DNA of 64,000 bases from Pedobacter terrae (GCF_900100705.1 NZ_FNCH01000004.1:1-64000); one strand, 5' to 3'. Positions 44,998 through 53,607 are shown, counted from the first letter of the stretch. Notes: generated by a model from the sequence alone, not told the origin. Numbers and translations are program-made.

Positions 44998-45474
44998 TTA
45001 CCCTAGTTCAATCTGTCTCTTAATGCTTTCTTCCAGTGATATTAAAGTCTCTGTCCGTTGAATACCGTTCACTGCTTGTATCTCTTCATTTAAAACATGG
45101 CGCAAATGGTTGGTATCCCTGCAGATAATTTTAGCGAACATACTATAGGCACCTGTAGTATAATGTAATTCTACCACCTCCTTAATTTTGCTCAGTTGTG
45201 CAACCGCATCTTTATACTGGATTCCTTTTTCTAGGTAAATGCCTAAAAAGGCGCAGATATCATATCCAGCCTTTTGCGGATCAATAATCAGGTGCGAACC
45301 TTTTATAATACCCATTTCCTGCAGTTTCTTCATCCTAACGTGTATCGTGCCACCAGAAACAATCAGATCTTTAGCGATTTCTGTATAGGGTTTGGTAGCA
45401 TCCTGCATCAATTGTTTCAATATATCGATATCAAGGTTGTCAATTTCTAAATTGGAATTGTCTTTTTTAAGCAT
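44998..45474 (-). CDS. Lrp/AsnC-family transcriptional regulator
   Basis: 158 residues: N-terminal AsnC-type HTH (LDIDILKQLMQDATKPYTEI, GTIHVRMKKLQEMGIIKG) and C-terminal RAM/Lrp effector domain (YDICAFLGIYLEKG, HYTTGAYSMFAKIICRD). Such proteins sense amino acids and form octamers. It is divergent from the tRNA-like pair, so the 156 bp between them holds both promoters. Confidence 0.93.
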   Translation of the reverse strand: MLKKDNSNLEIDNLDIDILKQLMQDATKPYTEIAKDLIVSGGTIHVRMKKLQEMGIIKGSHLIIDPQKAGYDICAFLGIYLEKGIQYKDAVAQLSKIKEVVELHYTTGAYSMFAKIICRDTNHLRHVLNEEIQAVNGIQRTETLISLEESIKRQIELG

Positions 45475-45547
45475 ATTTTTGAATTATGATAAGCGAATTT
45501 AATAAAATTTATCAATATTATAAAAATAAAATTAAATGTTTAAAATA

Positions 45548-45579
45548 TTTGCAAGGTATTGGTTGTTCCTTTACATTTG
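45548..45579 (+). promoter_or_regulatory. Near-consensus promoter reading into the tRNA-like pair
   Basis: TTTG (45548-45551), exactly 20 bases, then TACATTTG (45572-45579): a full match to the Bacteroidota housekeeping promoter. Transcription would start near 45586, about 45 bases before the first tRNA-like gene, and nothing else lies between. Confidence 0.7.
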
Positions 45580-45630
45580 TATCAAGCAATTAACAAAAAG
45601 GAAACGTTCTTTCAAAATTGCATAACACAA

Positions 45631-45740
45631 TGTAGGGTGGTGAAACAGGCAGACACACCTCCTTGTCTCGGTGGCGGAGAATAATGGGAATACCAGTAAT
45701 GGCTAACCACTCCTTGAAGGTTCGATTCCTTCCCCTACAG
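45631..45740 (+). tRNA. tRNA-like gene 1: leucine-type body, GUC at anticodon position, 41-base variable region
   Basis: A 110-base cloverleaf can be drawn: acceptor TGTAGGG/CCCTACA, bases 8-9 TG, D-arm GTG/CAC with loop AAACAGGCAGA (the GG for loop contacts kept). The anticodon arm is CCTCC/GGTGG with loop TTGTCTC, and the T-arm is GAAGG/CCTTC with loop TTCGATT. The discriminator base is G and CCA is not encoded. The D-arm is that of bacterial tRNA-Leu, but the anticodon position reads GTC (Asp). The anticodon stem has a U-U mismatch, and the base 3' of the anticodon is T rather than a purine. The variable region contains a GGAG/CTCC stem. It may be a divergent tRNA, a tRNA-derived RNA or a decayed gene. 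Confidence 0.6.
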
Positions 45741-45817
45741 CTGTTTCAGTTTGCAGTAGCCGGTATACAGTTAGCAATAACTGAGAATTGAAAACTGCTT
45801 ACTGATAACTTTTGAAA

Positions 45818-45962
45818 TGTTGGGTGGTGAAATTGGCAGACACGCCTCCTTGTCTCGGTGGTGGGGAATAATGGGACAAACGCAGTTTATTGGGTTGACC
45901 ACAAATTAATTTTTTGAACTGTAGCTAACTACCCCTTGAAGGTTCGACTCCTTCCCCAACAG
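45818..45962 (+). tRNA. tRNA-like gene 2: leucine-type body, GUC at anticodon position, 76-base variable region
   Basis: Same layout as the first gene, 77 bp downstream: acceptor TGTTGGG/CCCAACA (A-U pair swapped to U-A), D-arm GTG/CAC with loop AAATTGGCAGA, anticodon arm CCTCC/GGTGG with loop TTGTCTC, T-arm GAAGG/CCTTC with loop TTCGACT, discriminator G, no CCA. The variable region is 76 bases with a GGGG/CCCC base stem where gene 1 has GGAG/CTCC, and an inner CAGTT/AACTG stem. Paired changes in acceptor and variable arm indicate that structure has been kept. Amino acid identity cannot be assigned. Confidence 0.6.
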
Positions 45963-45992
45963 CATTTTTTATGAATAATAAGTTAGTTAATC

Positions 45993-46025
45993 GAGCAATC
46001 CTGGATAGGTTGCTCTTTTTATTTT
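45993..46025 (+). terminator. Terminator after the tRNA-like pair
   Basis: GAGCAATC/GGTTGCTC stem (eight pairs, one U-G) followed by TTTTTATTTT. It closes the transcript that starts at the promoter near 45.55 kb and separates it from the LacI-type gene. Confidence 0.75.
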
Positions 46026-46096
46026 AGACCATTTTTTCATATCCATCCTATATTTGTCTGATATATTGTTATATTACCCATCAAATTTATTTCGTT

Positions 46097-47122
46097 ATGC
46101 CTGTGATGAAGAAACGCATTTCAATTAAAGATATCGCCAGACAATTAAATATCTCTATTACCACGGTGTCGTTTGTGATTAATGGAAAAGCAAGAGAAAA
46201 AAATATTAGTGAATCGCTTACCAAAAAGGTTTTAGACCTTGTGGCTGAATTAAATTATCAGCCCAATGCCCTTGCTACTAGTTTAAGAACAGGTAAAACA
46301 AAAATTATAGGTTTCCTGGTTGATGATATTTCAGAACCTTTTTTTGCTGGCATAGCACGCCGGATTGATGAAATTGCCTCTAGCCTTGGTTATAAAATCC
46401 TTTTTAGCAGTACCAGAAACGATACCGAAAAAGCAATAGAGCTGCTGCAGATTTTTAAAGACAGGCATGTTGATGGTTACATTATGGCCTTGCCTGAGGG
46501 TTTGGAGGAAGAAGTTAAAAAATTGATTCAGACAGATGCTCCTGTAGTACTGTTTGATCGGTATGTGCCGGATGTTAAAACAGATTATGTGATTATCGAC
46601 AATGAGAATAGCTGTTATGAAGCCACCGAGCACCTGATAAAAAATAACTATAAAAATATCGGTTTTGTCACCATTGATACCTTACAGCAACAGATGGTAG
46701 ACCGTTTGGCTGGTTACGAAAGCGCTGTCAGAAAATATAACTTGCCGGCAATTGTAGAGAAGATAAAATATGTAAATTCTGCAGAATCAATTGAGGAAAT
46801 GATCAAGTTTTTTAAAGCAGAGAAGCAGCTTGATGCTGTAGTGTTTGCCGCTAATTATATTTGTTTGGATGGCTTAAGAACTTTGAGAAAATTAGGGATT
46901 AAGATTCACCAGGATATAGCTGTTGTTTCCTTTGATGATTTCGAAATTCTTGAATTTTGTGAGCCCCCGGTTACAGCCGTAGCACAGCCTCTTGAATCCA
47001 TTGCAGAAAACGTGATGAAGATTTTGTTGAAAAAGCTAAAAAAAGCTGGAAAGTCTATCGAAAATACGCAGGTATCGCTGCCTACCGTTTTAAATGTTAG
47101 GGGATCAAGCGCGAAGAAATAA
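46097..47122 (+). CDS. LacI-family transcriptional regulator
   Basis: 341 residues. N-terminal LacI HTH (SIKDIARQLNISITTVSFVI, hinge region NYQPNALATSLRTGKT) and a periplasmic-binding-protein-like effector domain (IIGFLVDDISEPFFAGIARR, VDGYIMALPEG, VPDVKTDYVIIDNE, IAVVSFDDFEI). It probably responds to a sugar. No transport or catabolic gene is adjacent, so the regulon lies elsewhere. M4 (46106) is an alternative start. Confidence 0.93.
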   Translation: MPVMKKRISIKDIARQLNISITTVSFVINGKAREKNISESLTKKVLDLVAELNYQPNALATSLRTGKTKIIGFLVDDISEPFFAGIARRIDEIASSLGYKILFSSTRNDTEKAIELLQIFKDRHVDGYIMALPEGLEEEVKKLIQTDAPVVLFDRYVPDVKTDYVIIDNENSCYEATEHLIKNNYKNIGFVTIDTLQQQMVDRLAGYESAVRKYNLPAIVEKIKYVNSAESIEEMIKFFKAEKQLDAVVFAANYICLDGLRTLRKLGIKIHQDIAVVSFDDFEILEFCEPPVTAVAQPLESIAENVMKILLKKLKKAGKSIENTQVSLPTVLNVRGSSAKK

Positions 47123-47134
47123 GGCACAAAAAAA

Positions 47135-47158
47135 GGGAATGAATTGATACCCATTCCC
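47135..47158 (-). terminator. Terminator of pyrH-frr
   Basis: Stem GGGAATG/CATTCCC with a ten-base loop, followed on the minus strand by TTTTTTTGTG. It lies between the convergent frr and LacI-type genes and may serve both. Confidence 0.75.
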
Positions 47159-47181
47159 GATCTCTTTATATTTTAAGCAGG

Positions 47182-47745
47182 TTAAACTGTCATTACATCT
47201 TTTTCTTTAGCTTCGGCGTGTTTATCAACCTTGATGATATAAGCGTCGGTTAGCTTTTGTACTTCGCCTTCACCTGTTTTAATTTCGTCATCAGAAACAC
47301 CTTCACCCTTTAATTTTTGAATTTTGGTGTTGGCATCTTTACGGATATTACGAACGGTAATACGGCCTCTTTCGGCTTCTTCCTTCACTTTTCTCACCAA
47401 ATCTTTTCTGCGTTCTTCTGTTAAAGGTGGCACAACCAGGCGAATAACAATACCATCGTTTTGTGGGTTGATACCAATATTGGCTACCTGAATAGCTTTT
47501 TCAATTGGCGTTAAAAGTGATTTTTCCCAAGGTTGGATGACGATTGTTCTGGCGTCTGGCGTATTAATACTGGCTACTTGTGACAATGCTGTAGCTGCGC
47601 CATAATAATCTACGAAAATACCATCCAACATTCCAGCTGACGCTTTACCAGCCCTGATTTTTGTTAATTCAGATTCACAATGATCGATGGCTCTGTCCAT
47701 TGCAGATTGAGCATCTATTAATTGTAATTGTATGAGTTCGTTCAT
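47182..47745 (-). CDS. frr: Ribosome recycling factor
   Basis: 187 residues, the normal RRF size. Family segments: ALSQVASINTPDARTIVIQPW, NDGIVIRLVVPPLTEERRKD and RGRITVRNIRKDANTKIQKL. It splits post-termination ribosomes with EF-G. It lies 38 bp downstream of pyrH, the conserved pyrH-frr pair. Confidence 0.98.
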   Translation of the reverse strand: MNELIQLQLIDAQSAMDRAIDHCESELTKIRAGKASAGMLDGIFVDYYGAATALSQVASINTPDARTIVIQPWEKSLLTPIEKAIQVANIGINPQNDGIVIRLVVPPLTEERRKDLVRKVKEEAERGRITVRNIRKDANTKIQKLKGEGVSDDEIKTGEGEVQKLTDAYIIKVDKHAEAKEKDVMTV

Positions 47746-47783
47746 AATTGTGTGTATTCTACAAAATTAATAATTTTTATTCC

Positions 47784-48488
47784 TTATTTAACCAGGGTTC
47801 CAATAGGTTCGCCATTGGCGATTTTCATGAAATTGCCATGTTTGTTCATATCAAACACAATAATCGGTACTTGGTTTTCTTCGCAAAGGGTAAAAGCTGT
47901 CATGTCCATTACATTAAGGCCTTTATCATATACTTCCCTAAAAGAAATCTCTTCGTATTTAGTAGCCAATGGATCTTTTTCAGGATCTGCCGTATAAATT
48001 CCGTCAACACGTGTTCCTTTTAAAACAACATCCGCTTTGATCTCTATAGCGCGTAAAGCTGCAGCAGAATCGGTTGTAAAGTATGGGTTCCCGGTTCCTG
48101 CGCCAAAAATAACCACACGGCCTTTTTCTAAATGGCGAACGGCCCTTCTGCGGATAAATGGCTCACAAATCTGCTCCATTTTAATAGCGGTAAGTAAGCG
48201 GGTTTTAATGCCAACTTTTTCTAAAGCATCTTGCAGGGCCATAGAATTGATTACCGTAGCTAACATGCCCATGTAATCAGCCTGCGCCCTGTCCATCCCA
48301 CTTTTTTCGGCGCTCAGGCCTCTAAAAATATTTCCTCCTCCAATTACGATTGCGATTTCTAGTCCTTTATCGTGTACGGCTTTAATATCTTCAGCGTATT
48401 GCTTAACGCGTTCATTATCAATACCATACTGTTTTTCGCCCATTAGCGATTCTCCGCTAAGCTTAAGTAGGATGCGTTTATATTTCAT
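47784..48488 (-). CDS. pyrH: UMP kinase
   Basis: 234 residues of the amino-acid kinase family: [30 protein letters not shown], RDxM-like [40 protein letters not shown] and [14 protein letters not shown] (as [14 protein letters not shown]). It phosphorylates UMP to UDP for RNA and cell-wall precursors. First gene of the pyrH-frr pair. Confidence 0.98.
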   Translation of the reverse strand: MKYKRILLKLSGESLMGEKQYGIDNERVKQYAEDIKAVHDKGLEIAIVIGGGNIFRGLSAEKSGMDRAQADYMGMLATVINSMALQDALEKVGIKTRLLTAIKMEQICEPFIRRRAVRHLEKGRVVIFGAGTGNPYFTTDSAAALRAIEIKADVVLKGTRVDGIYTADPEKDPLATKYEEISFREVYDKGLNVMDMTAFTLCEENQVPIIVFDMNKHGNFMKIANGEPIGTLVK

Positions 48489-48611
48489 GGCCCCAAAAAT
48501 ATTAACAATTTTTTAATACCTAGCTATGGTTTTTGATAATTGATGTAAATATTTAAATAGAAATACTGATTTTAAAAAAAAGGAGCAATATGTAAAAATA
48601 CTGCTCAGCTA

Positions 48612-49574
48612 TTAATTGACTATTAAGCGCCTTCCTTGTTGCGGAAAAATTAATTTTAAGCCTTTTACATTCTCAGCAATCAATTGTTGCTTTACTTTTT
48701 CTGCTGTTTGCTGAGGTGGTTTGGTATGCGTTACAATAAACGAAACTTTCTTAAATGCTTTTTCATTGGTTAAAGCTTCCAGTTTAGACAGTTCACTAAA
48801 GAAAAGTCTCGGTGTAAGGTGCCCGAATAATTGTTTGTCTGGCTGTTCGTTTGGGAAAGATACCTCCAGGAATATGGCTTTCAATTGGCCCGAATTAATG
48901 AGCGGTACTATTGCTTGCCATAGCTTAAAGAGTTTATCTGATTTTTCAATTTCATCGGCTCCGGTGTCTCCCAGGTAAAGTACATCACTATTCCCATGGC
49001 TGATGATAAAAGCCGTGCTTTTGTAAGGATGACCATGGCTCAATTCAAAGGCTTTCACCTTCATTTCTGTGTCGGCTAGCGGATAAGTATTGCCTTCGAT
49101 CAGGGGGAAATAAGTATACTTTTTTAACTGTGGTTGTTCGCCTTCATTGGCAAAATTAGCCCAGGCATCCCAGGTAAAATATTTATCCCTTAAAATGTTA
49201 AGTACGGAAGGTATGCCATAGATCTTTTTTGCGGTATCAGCGGGGGAGTTGATTATTAAACCGGCTACATGGTCTAAATGCGCATGTGAAATCAAATAAC
49301 CTTTAATCTGTTTACGTTGGATTTCTTCACTTATGCCTTTAAGTGATTGATGATCGATTGCTTTTTGAATACCAGCATTTATGGTGCCTGCATCAAGACA
49401 GACATATTTATTACTGCCTTTAGGAGCAATCATATAAGATGACAAATTACTCTCATCATCGCCACCCTTCACGCCAAGTGGTATGATGGTAAAAGCGGTA
49501 TTTATCTGTTGCCCCCGGGAATAAATGGCACAAAGGGATAAAAACAATAGAATGGAAAATGTTTTTTTGAACAT
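48612..49574 (-). CDS. Secreted metallo-beta-lactamase-fold hydrolase, class II cyclic nucleotide phosphodiesterase-like
   Basis: 320 residues with a signal peptide (MFKKTFSILLFLSLCAIYSRG). Metal ligands: HAHLDHVAGL, LSHGHPYKSTAF, DVLYLGDTGADEIE and FIVTHTKPP. The layout LGVKGGDDESNLSSYMI and the spacing of the motifs resemble yeast PDE1-type class II cAMP phosphodiesterases, which occur in Bacteroidota as exported proteins; substrate not proven. It starts 10 bp after nagA in the same direction, so an nagA-linked role in the periplasm is possible. Confidence 0.8.
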   Translation of the reverse strand: MFKKTFSILLFLSLCAIYSRGQQINTAFTIIPLGVKGGDDESNLSSYMIAPKGSNKYVCLDAGTINAGIQKAIDHQSLKGISEEIQRKQIKGYLISHAHLDHVAGLIINSPADTAKKIYGIPSVLNILRDKYFTWDAWANFANEGEQPQLKKYTYFPLIEGNTYPLADTEMKVKAFELSHGHPYKSTAFIISHGNSDVLYLGDTGADEIEKSDKLFKLWQAIVPLINSGQLKAIFLEVSFPNEQPDKQLFGHLTPRLFFSELSKLEALTNEKAFKKVSFIVTHTKPPQQTAEKVKQQLIAENVKGLKLIFPQQGRRLIVN

Positions 49575-49584
49575 GATAAATGAA

Positions 49585-50676
49585 TTATATCGTTTCGCCT
49601 TTAAATATGACCTCTTTTAAGTTTAAATGATCGTCAATGATCAATAAGTTTGCTTGTTGTCCAGTTTCTATCTTAGCGGTTAGGTTTTCAATGCCAATTA
49701 ATGTGGCTGGATATGATGTTCCCATTTTTATCGCTTCATTTAAACTGATACCGCAATGTAATGCGCAGTTTTTAACGGCAGCTAACATCGTAAGCGACGA
49801 ACCTGACAGGGTACCATCGGGCATGACAAATTTATTTCCTTTTTTTATATGTTGGTATGGACCCGTTGAACAGGCCGTAACGGCATCAGTGATGAGAAAT
49901 AAACGTTCTTTTAATATTTTCTGTGCAAATTTAATCACTTCAAAATCTACGTGCTGCCCATCGGCAATAATACTGGCCATAGCCTTATTATGACTAAAAA
50001 CGGCAGTTGGTATCCCAGGCTCACGATGGTGGATGGGACTCATGGCATTAAAAAGATGGGTAGTGGTTTGGATACCTCTATTATAAGCGGCTGTAGCTTC
50101 TTCAAATGTCGCATTGCTATGCCCAAGCGAAACCACCACACCATTATCCAGCAGGTATTGAACTACTTCCTCATCCTGCAACTCTGGGGCAATGGTCATC
50201 ATTTTAATCACACCATCCCCAAAATCAATTAGTTTCTTAATCTCATCAATTGAAGCCTTTCGTACAAACGCAGGCACGTGGGCACCTAACCGTTTTGGAT
50301 TCAAAAAAGGACCTTCAAGGTGTAATCCCAGGCAGTTCTTTGCAGTTGATCGATGTGCTTTGGCTGCTTTGATACACTCATCAAAAACTTCCGGTGAATT
50401 TGTGGCCATACAGGCTAAAAAACCTGTAGTTCCTTTTTTTAGCAGGTCATCTTCCATGATGCTTAATGATTCTACAGTTGGATCGGCAGAAAATAACCTA
50501 TCGCCTGCACCATAAATCTGTAAGTCTATGAAACCAGGTATAACCAGCGAAGATCCATTTTCTTTGCTGCTGCTTTCGCTAATGTCTGAAATGATAGCGC
50601 CGTCGATTGCGATGTCTCGGTTCTTTATTAAAATATCGTCCTGAAAATAAGAGGCATTTTGGATTACTTTAGGCAT
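49585..50676 (-). CDS. nagA: N-acetylglucosamine-6-phosphate deacetylase
   Basis: 363 residues of the amidohydrolase superfamily: IPGFIDLQIYGAGDRLFS, GLHLEGPFLNPKRLGAH, VSLGHSNATFEEA, TTHLFNAMSPIHHREPG and LFLITDAVTACS (catalytic Asp). The HxH of many amidohydrolases is replaced here by IDLQIYG; NagA enzymes of this sort bind one metal. It deacetylates GlcNAc-6-P during amino-sugar recycling or catabolism. Upstream gene of a two-gene unit. Confidence 0.93.
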   Translation of the reverse strand: MPKVIQNASYFQDDILIKNRDIAIDGAIISDISESSSKENGSSLVIPGFIDLQIYGAGDRLFSADPTVESLSIMEDDLLKKGTTGFLACMATNSPEVFDECIKAAKAHRSTAKNCLGLHLEGPFLNPKRLGAHVPAFVRKASIDEIKKLIDFGDGVIKMMTIAPELQDEEVVQYLLDNGVVVSLGHSNATFEEATAAYNRGIQTTTHLFNAMSPIHHREPGIPTAVFSHNKAMASIIADGQHVDFEVIKFAQKILKERLFLITDAVTACSTGPYQHIKKGNKFVMPDGTLSGSSLTMLAAVKNCALHCGISLNEAIKMGTSYPATLIGIENLTAKIETGQQANLLIIDDHLNLKEVIFKGETI

Positions 50677-50820
50677 ATCAATATGTTTGAATAGATTAAG
50701 CTTAGGTTCAAAGTTAAATATTGTAGCTATATAATAGGTTTTTAATTAATGCTGATAGTTTCAAAATGACAATTATTATTGGAATGATGTGTATGATCTA
50801 AAATTTTAAGGCATAAAAAA

Positions 50821-50840
50821 AGCCCCAATTTCTTGGGGCT
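50821..50840 (-). terminator. Terminator of the ribosomal protein/EF-Ts operon
   Basis: A perfect eight-pair stem AGCCCCAA/TTGGGGCT with a TTTC loop, followed on the minus strand by TTTTTTATG. It is 22 bp after the tsf stop. Confidence 0.88.
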
Positions 50841-50862
50841 TTTAAATATGTTTTATAAATGC

Positions 50863-51708
50863 TTATGCACCTAGTTGTACACGTTTGAAAGCTGTTACTG
50901 TTAAACCTTTAGCCGTATTATCTAAAAATTTACGAACATCCATAGAACCGTCTTTAACAAACTCCTGGTTTAATAAAGTACTGTCTTTGTAGAATTTGTT
51001 CAATTTACCAGCAGCAATTTTCTCCACCATTTCTTCTGGTTTGCCTTCTTGACGGATAACGTCTTTAGCAATCTCGATTTCGCGTTCGATAGTAGCCGGA
51101 TCAACACCATCTTTATCAACAGCAACTGGGTTCATTGCAGCAATTTGCATCGCAACATCTTTACCCGCTTCAGTAATATCTGCGCCATTAGCACCTGCAA
51201 ATACTACTAAAACACCCATTTTACCGTTAGAGTGGATATAAGAAACGATTTTTTCACCAGAAATATTTGCATATTCCTGAATAACGATTTTCTCTCCGAT
51301 TTTACCGGTTAATTCAGTAATGGTTTCAGCAACTGTACGTCCATCTTCCAAAGTGATCGCTGATAATTCTTCAGTAGTAGCAGGGTTGTTGGCAACTGCT
51401 GCAGCTAAAACAGCTTGAGCTAAATTACGGAAATCTTCAACTTTAGAAACTGGTTCGGTTTCACAAGCCAAAGCCACTAATTTACCATTAGTACCGTCTG
51501 CTGAAACAGCGATTGATACCAAGCCTTCAGAAGTAGCATTACCAGAACGGGCAGCAGATACTTTTTGACCTTTTTTACGTAATAAATCAACGGCAGCTTC
51601 GAAATCGCCATTAGCTTCTAATAAAGCTTTTTTGCAATCCATCATACCAGCACCAGTTTGTTGGCGTAGTTTATTTACATCTGCGGCAGTAATTTGTACT
51701 GTAGACAT
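50863..51708 (-). CDS. tsf: Translation elongation factor Ts
   Basis: 281 residues. N-terminal UBA-like part (VNKLRQQTGAGMMDCKKALL) with the family signature, then the core with ALACETEPVSKVEDFRNLA and GKIGEKIVIQEY and the C-terminal KDSTLLNQEFVKDGSMDVRK. It exchanges GDP on EF-Tu. The last gene of rplM-rpsI-rpsB-tsf, with a 128 bp gap before it. Confidence 0.98.
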   Translation of the reverse strand: MSTVQITAADVNKLRQQTGAGMMDCKKALLEANGDFEAAVDLLRKKGQKVSAARSGNATSEGLVSIAVSADGTNGKLVALACETEPVSKVEDFRNLAQAVLAAAVANNPATTEELSAITLEDGRTVAETITELTGKIGEKIVIQEYANISGEKIVSYIHSNGKMGVLVVFAGANGADITEAGKDVAMQIAAMNPVAVDKDGVDPATIEREIEIAKDVIRQEGKPEEMVEKIAAGKLNKFYKDSTLLNQEFVKDGSMDVRKFLDNTAKGLTVTAFKRVQLGA

Positions 51709-51836
51709 TTTATTTCCTTTTTAAATTTTACAATCTTGTTATAACAATTACAGGTTACAAGTTACAAGCGCCAAGTTAAACTCATGTTAAGCCAACTTAA
51801 AACCTGAAACCAGTAACCTGCAATTAAAAAATATTA
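51709..51836. other. 128 bp spacer between rpsB and tsf
   Basis: Noncoding. It contains CAGGTTACAAGTTACAAGCG and, about 40 bp on, CAGTAACCTGC, so an imperfect CAGGTTAC/GTAACCTG pairing is possible. It could adjust the S2/EF-Ts ratio by attenuation or processing; this is inference. Confidence 0.4.
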
Positions 51837-52670
51837 CTATTCTTCTGTTTTAGTTTCTTCTGATGCTGACGCTTCAACTTCTGCCTCAGCAGCTTTTTTA
51901 CGTCTTGGCTCTTTTGCTTCCGGAGCATCAGCCGCAGCTTTAGCAGCTACCGCTTCTTTTTCAGCCTCATCATCTTTTTCGCGTTTACGTTCATCTAAAC
52001 CTTCTTCAATCGCTTTGATAATTACATCAGTAATTAAAGAGATAGATTTTGTAGCATCATCATTCGCAGGGATTGGGAAATCGATGTTAGAAGGATCAGA
52101 GTTAGTATCAACCATCGCAAAAGTAGGGATGTTTAATTTTAACGCTTCAGTTACCGCGATGTGCTCTTTCTTAACGTCGATTAAGAATAAAGCTGCAGGT
52201 AAACGGTTTAAATCAGCAATACCACCTAAAAGTGATTCTAATTTAATACGCTCACGTTGAATCATTAAACGCTCTTTTTTAGATAAGATCGAATAAGTAC
52301 CGTCTTTAGTCATTTTATCGATGTTAGACATCTTTTTAATTGACTTGCGAACAGTAGCAAAGTTAGTTAACATACCACCTAACCAACGTTCAGTTACGAA
52401 AGGCATGTTTACTTTTTTAGCTTGTTCAGCTACGATTCCTTTTGCTTGTTTTTTTGTTGAAACAAATAATACTTTACGACCTGATTTTACGATTTGTTTA
52501 ATCGCAGCGGCAGCTTCTTCAGTTTTGGTTAAAGTTTTATTTAAATCTATAATGTGAATTCCATTACGCTCCATGAAAATGTAAGGAGCCATTTTTGGAT
52601 TCCATTTACGGGTAAGGTGACCAAAGTGTACACCTGCATCCAATAAGTCTTGATAAGTTGTTCTTGCCAT
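51837..52670 (-). CDS. rpsB: 30S ribosomal protein S2
   Basis: 277 residues: TYQDLLDAGVHFGHLTRKWN, FMERNGIHIIDLNKTL, VTERWLGGMLTNF and ADLNRLPAALFLIDVKKEH. The last ~45 residues are an Ala/Glu/Lys-rich tail beyond the usual S2 end (KAAADAPEAKEPRRKK), typical for this phylum. Confidence 0.98.
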   Translation of the reverse strand: MARTTYQDLLDAGVHFGHLTRKWNPKMAPYIFMERNGIHIIDLNKTLTKTEEAAAAIKQIVKSGRKVLFVSTKKQAKGIVAEQAKKVNMPFVTERWLGGMLTNFATVRKSIKKMSNIDKMTKDGTYSILSKKERLMIQRERIKLESLLGGIADLNRLPAALFLIDVKKEHIAVTEALKLNIPTFAMVDTNSDPSNIDFPIPANDDATKSISLITDVIIKAIEEGLDERKREKDDEAEKEAVAAKAAADAPEAKEPRRKKAAEAEVEASASEETKTEE

Positions 52671-52688
52671 TGTCTTTGCCTCCTGTGA

Positions 52689-53075
52689 TTAACGTTTACT
52701 GAATTGGAATTTCTTACGAGCTTTAGCACGTCCTGGTTTTTTACGCTCAACCATACGCATATCACGCGTCATTAGGCCTTTAGCACGTAATGCAGGTTTT
52801 TTCTCCGCATCTAGTTCAACAATCGCTTTAGCAATAGCTAAACGAACAGCTTCTGCTTGTCCTTTTACTCCACCACCTTGTACATTTACAGTGATATCAT
52901 AACGGCCCGTAAGCTCAGAAACTTCTAAACTTTGGTTTACGATATATTGCAATGGTAAAGTTGGGAAATATTCTTTGTGATCTTTACCGTTAACGGTAAT
53001 TGCGCCAGCACCATCTTTTAAGTAGATACGTGCCACAGCTGTTTTTCTTCTTCCTGAAGTGTTAGTAACTGACAT
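52689..53075 (-). CDS. rpsI: 30S ribosomal protein S9
   Basis: 128 residues: SGRRKTAVARIYLKDGAG, VQGGGVKGQAEAVRLAIAKA and the basic end MVERKKPGRAKARKKFQFSK, which reaches the P site. It starts 3 bp after the rplM stop. Confidence 0.98.
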   Translation of the reverse strand: MSVTNTSGRRKTAVARIYLKDGAGAITVNGKDHKEYFPTLPLQYIVNQSLEVSELTGRYDITVNVQGGGVKGQAEAVRLAIAKAIVELDAEKKPALRAKGLMTRDMRMVERKKPGRAKARKKFQFSKR

Positions 53076-53078
53076 TTC

Positions 53079-53522
53079 TTAAAGTTTAATGGTTTTTGGA
53101 GATTGAGCTGCATGAGGGTGATTTTCACCTGCATACACAAAAAGATTGGTGTATAATTTTTTACCCAATTTAGTTTTCGGTAACATACCACGTACCGCTT
53201 TCTCGATTACACGTTGAGGGTGTTTCGCCATTAACTCCTTAGGAGAAATAAAACGTTGACCACCTGGATAACCAGTATAAGAAACATATTGCTTTTCGCT
53301 GAATTTGTTTCCTGTCAATTTAACCTTGTCTGCATTGATAACAATTACATTATCACCGCAGTCTACGTGTGGGGTGTACTCAGGCTTGTTTTTACCACGG
53401 ATGATCATAGCGATCTTCGATGACAAGCGCCCCAAAATCTCGCCTTGCGCATCAACAACAATCCACTGTTTGTTAACAGTTTTCGCATTGGCCGAGACAG
53501 TTTTGTAACTTAACGTATTCAC
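53079..53522 (-). CDS. rplM: 50S ribosomal protein L13
   Basis: 147 residues: VVDAQGEILGRLSSKIAMII, DCGDNVIVINADKVKLTGNK, YTGYPGGQRFISPKELMAKH and AVRGMLPKTKLGKKLYTNLF. First gene of the four-gene translation operon. Confidence 0.98.
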   Translation of the reverse strand: MNTLSYKTVSANAKTVNKQWIVVDAQGEILGRLSSKIAMIIRGKNKPEYTPHVDCGDNVIVINADKVKLTGNKFSEKQYVSYTGYPGGQRFISPKELMAKHPQRVIEKAVRGMLPKTKLGKKLYTNLFVYAGENHPHAAQSPKTIKL

Positions 53523-53576
53523 TTGCTTGTATTTAATTTATTAAACAATTTATTATTCCCATTAAATTTGGGACTG

Positions 53577-53607
53577 CAAAGATAGATAGAATACTTTTAT
53601 TATCAAA
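53577..53607 (-). promoter_or_regulatory. Promoter of the rplM-rpsI-rpsB-tsf operon
   Basis: On the minus strand TTTG (53604-53607), 19 bases, then TATCTTTG (53577-53584): a full consensus match. The leader before the L13 start is about 50 bases and could host autoregulation by L13 as in other bacteria; no such structure was demonstrated here. Confidence 0.7.

Noticed and set aside
45631-45962. Calling the two RNAs ordinary tRNA-Asp or tRNA-Leu
   Set aside because: tRNA-Asp has a short variable loop and a different D-arm; tRNA-Leu needs A73 and a Leu anticodon. Neither identity fits, so no amino acid is assigned.
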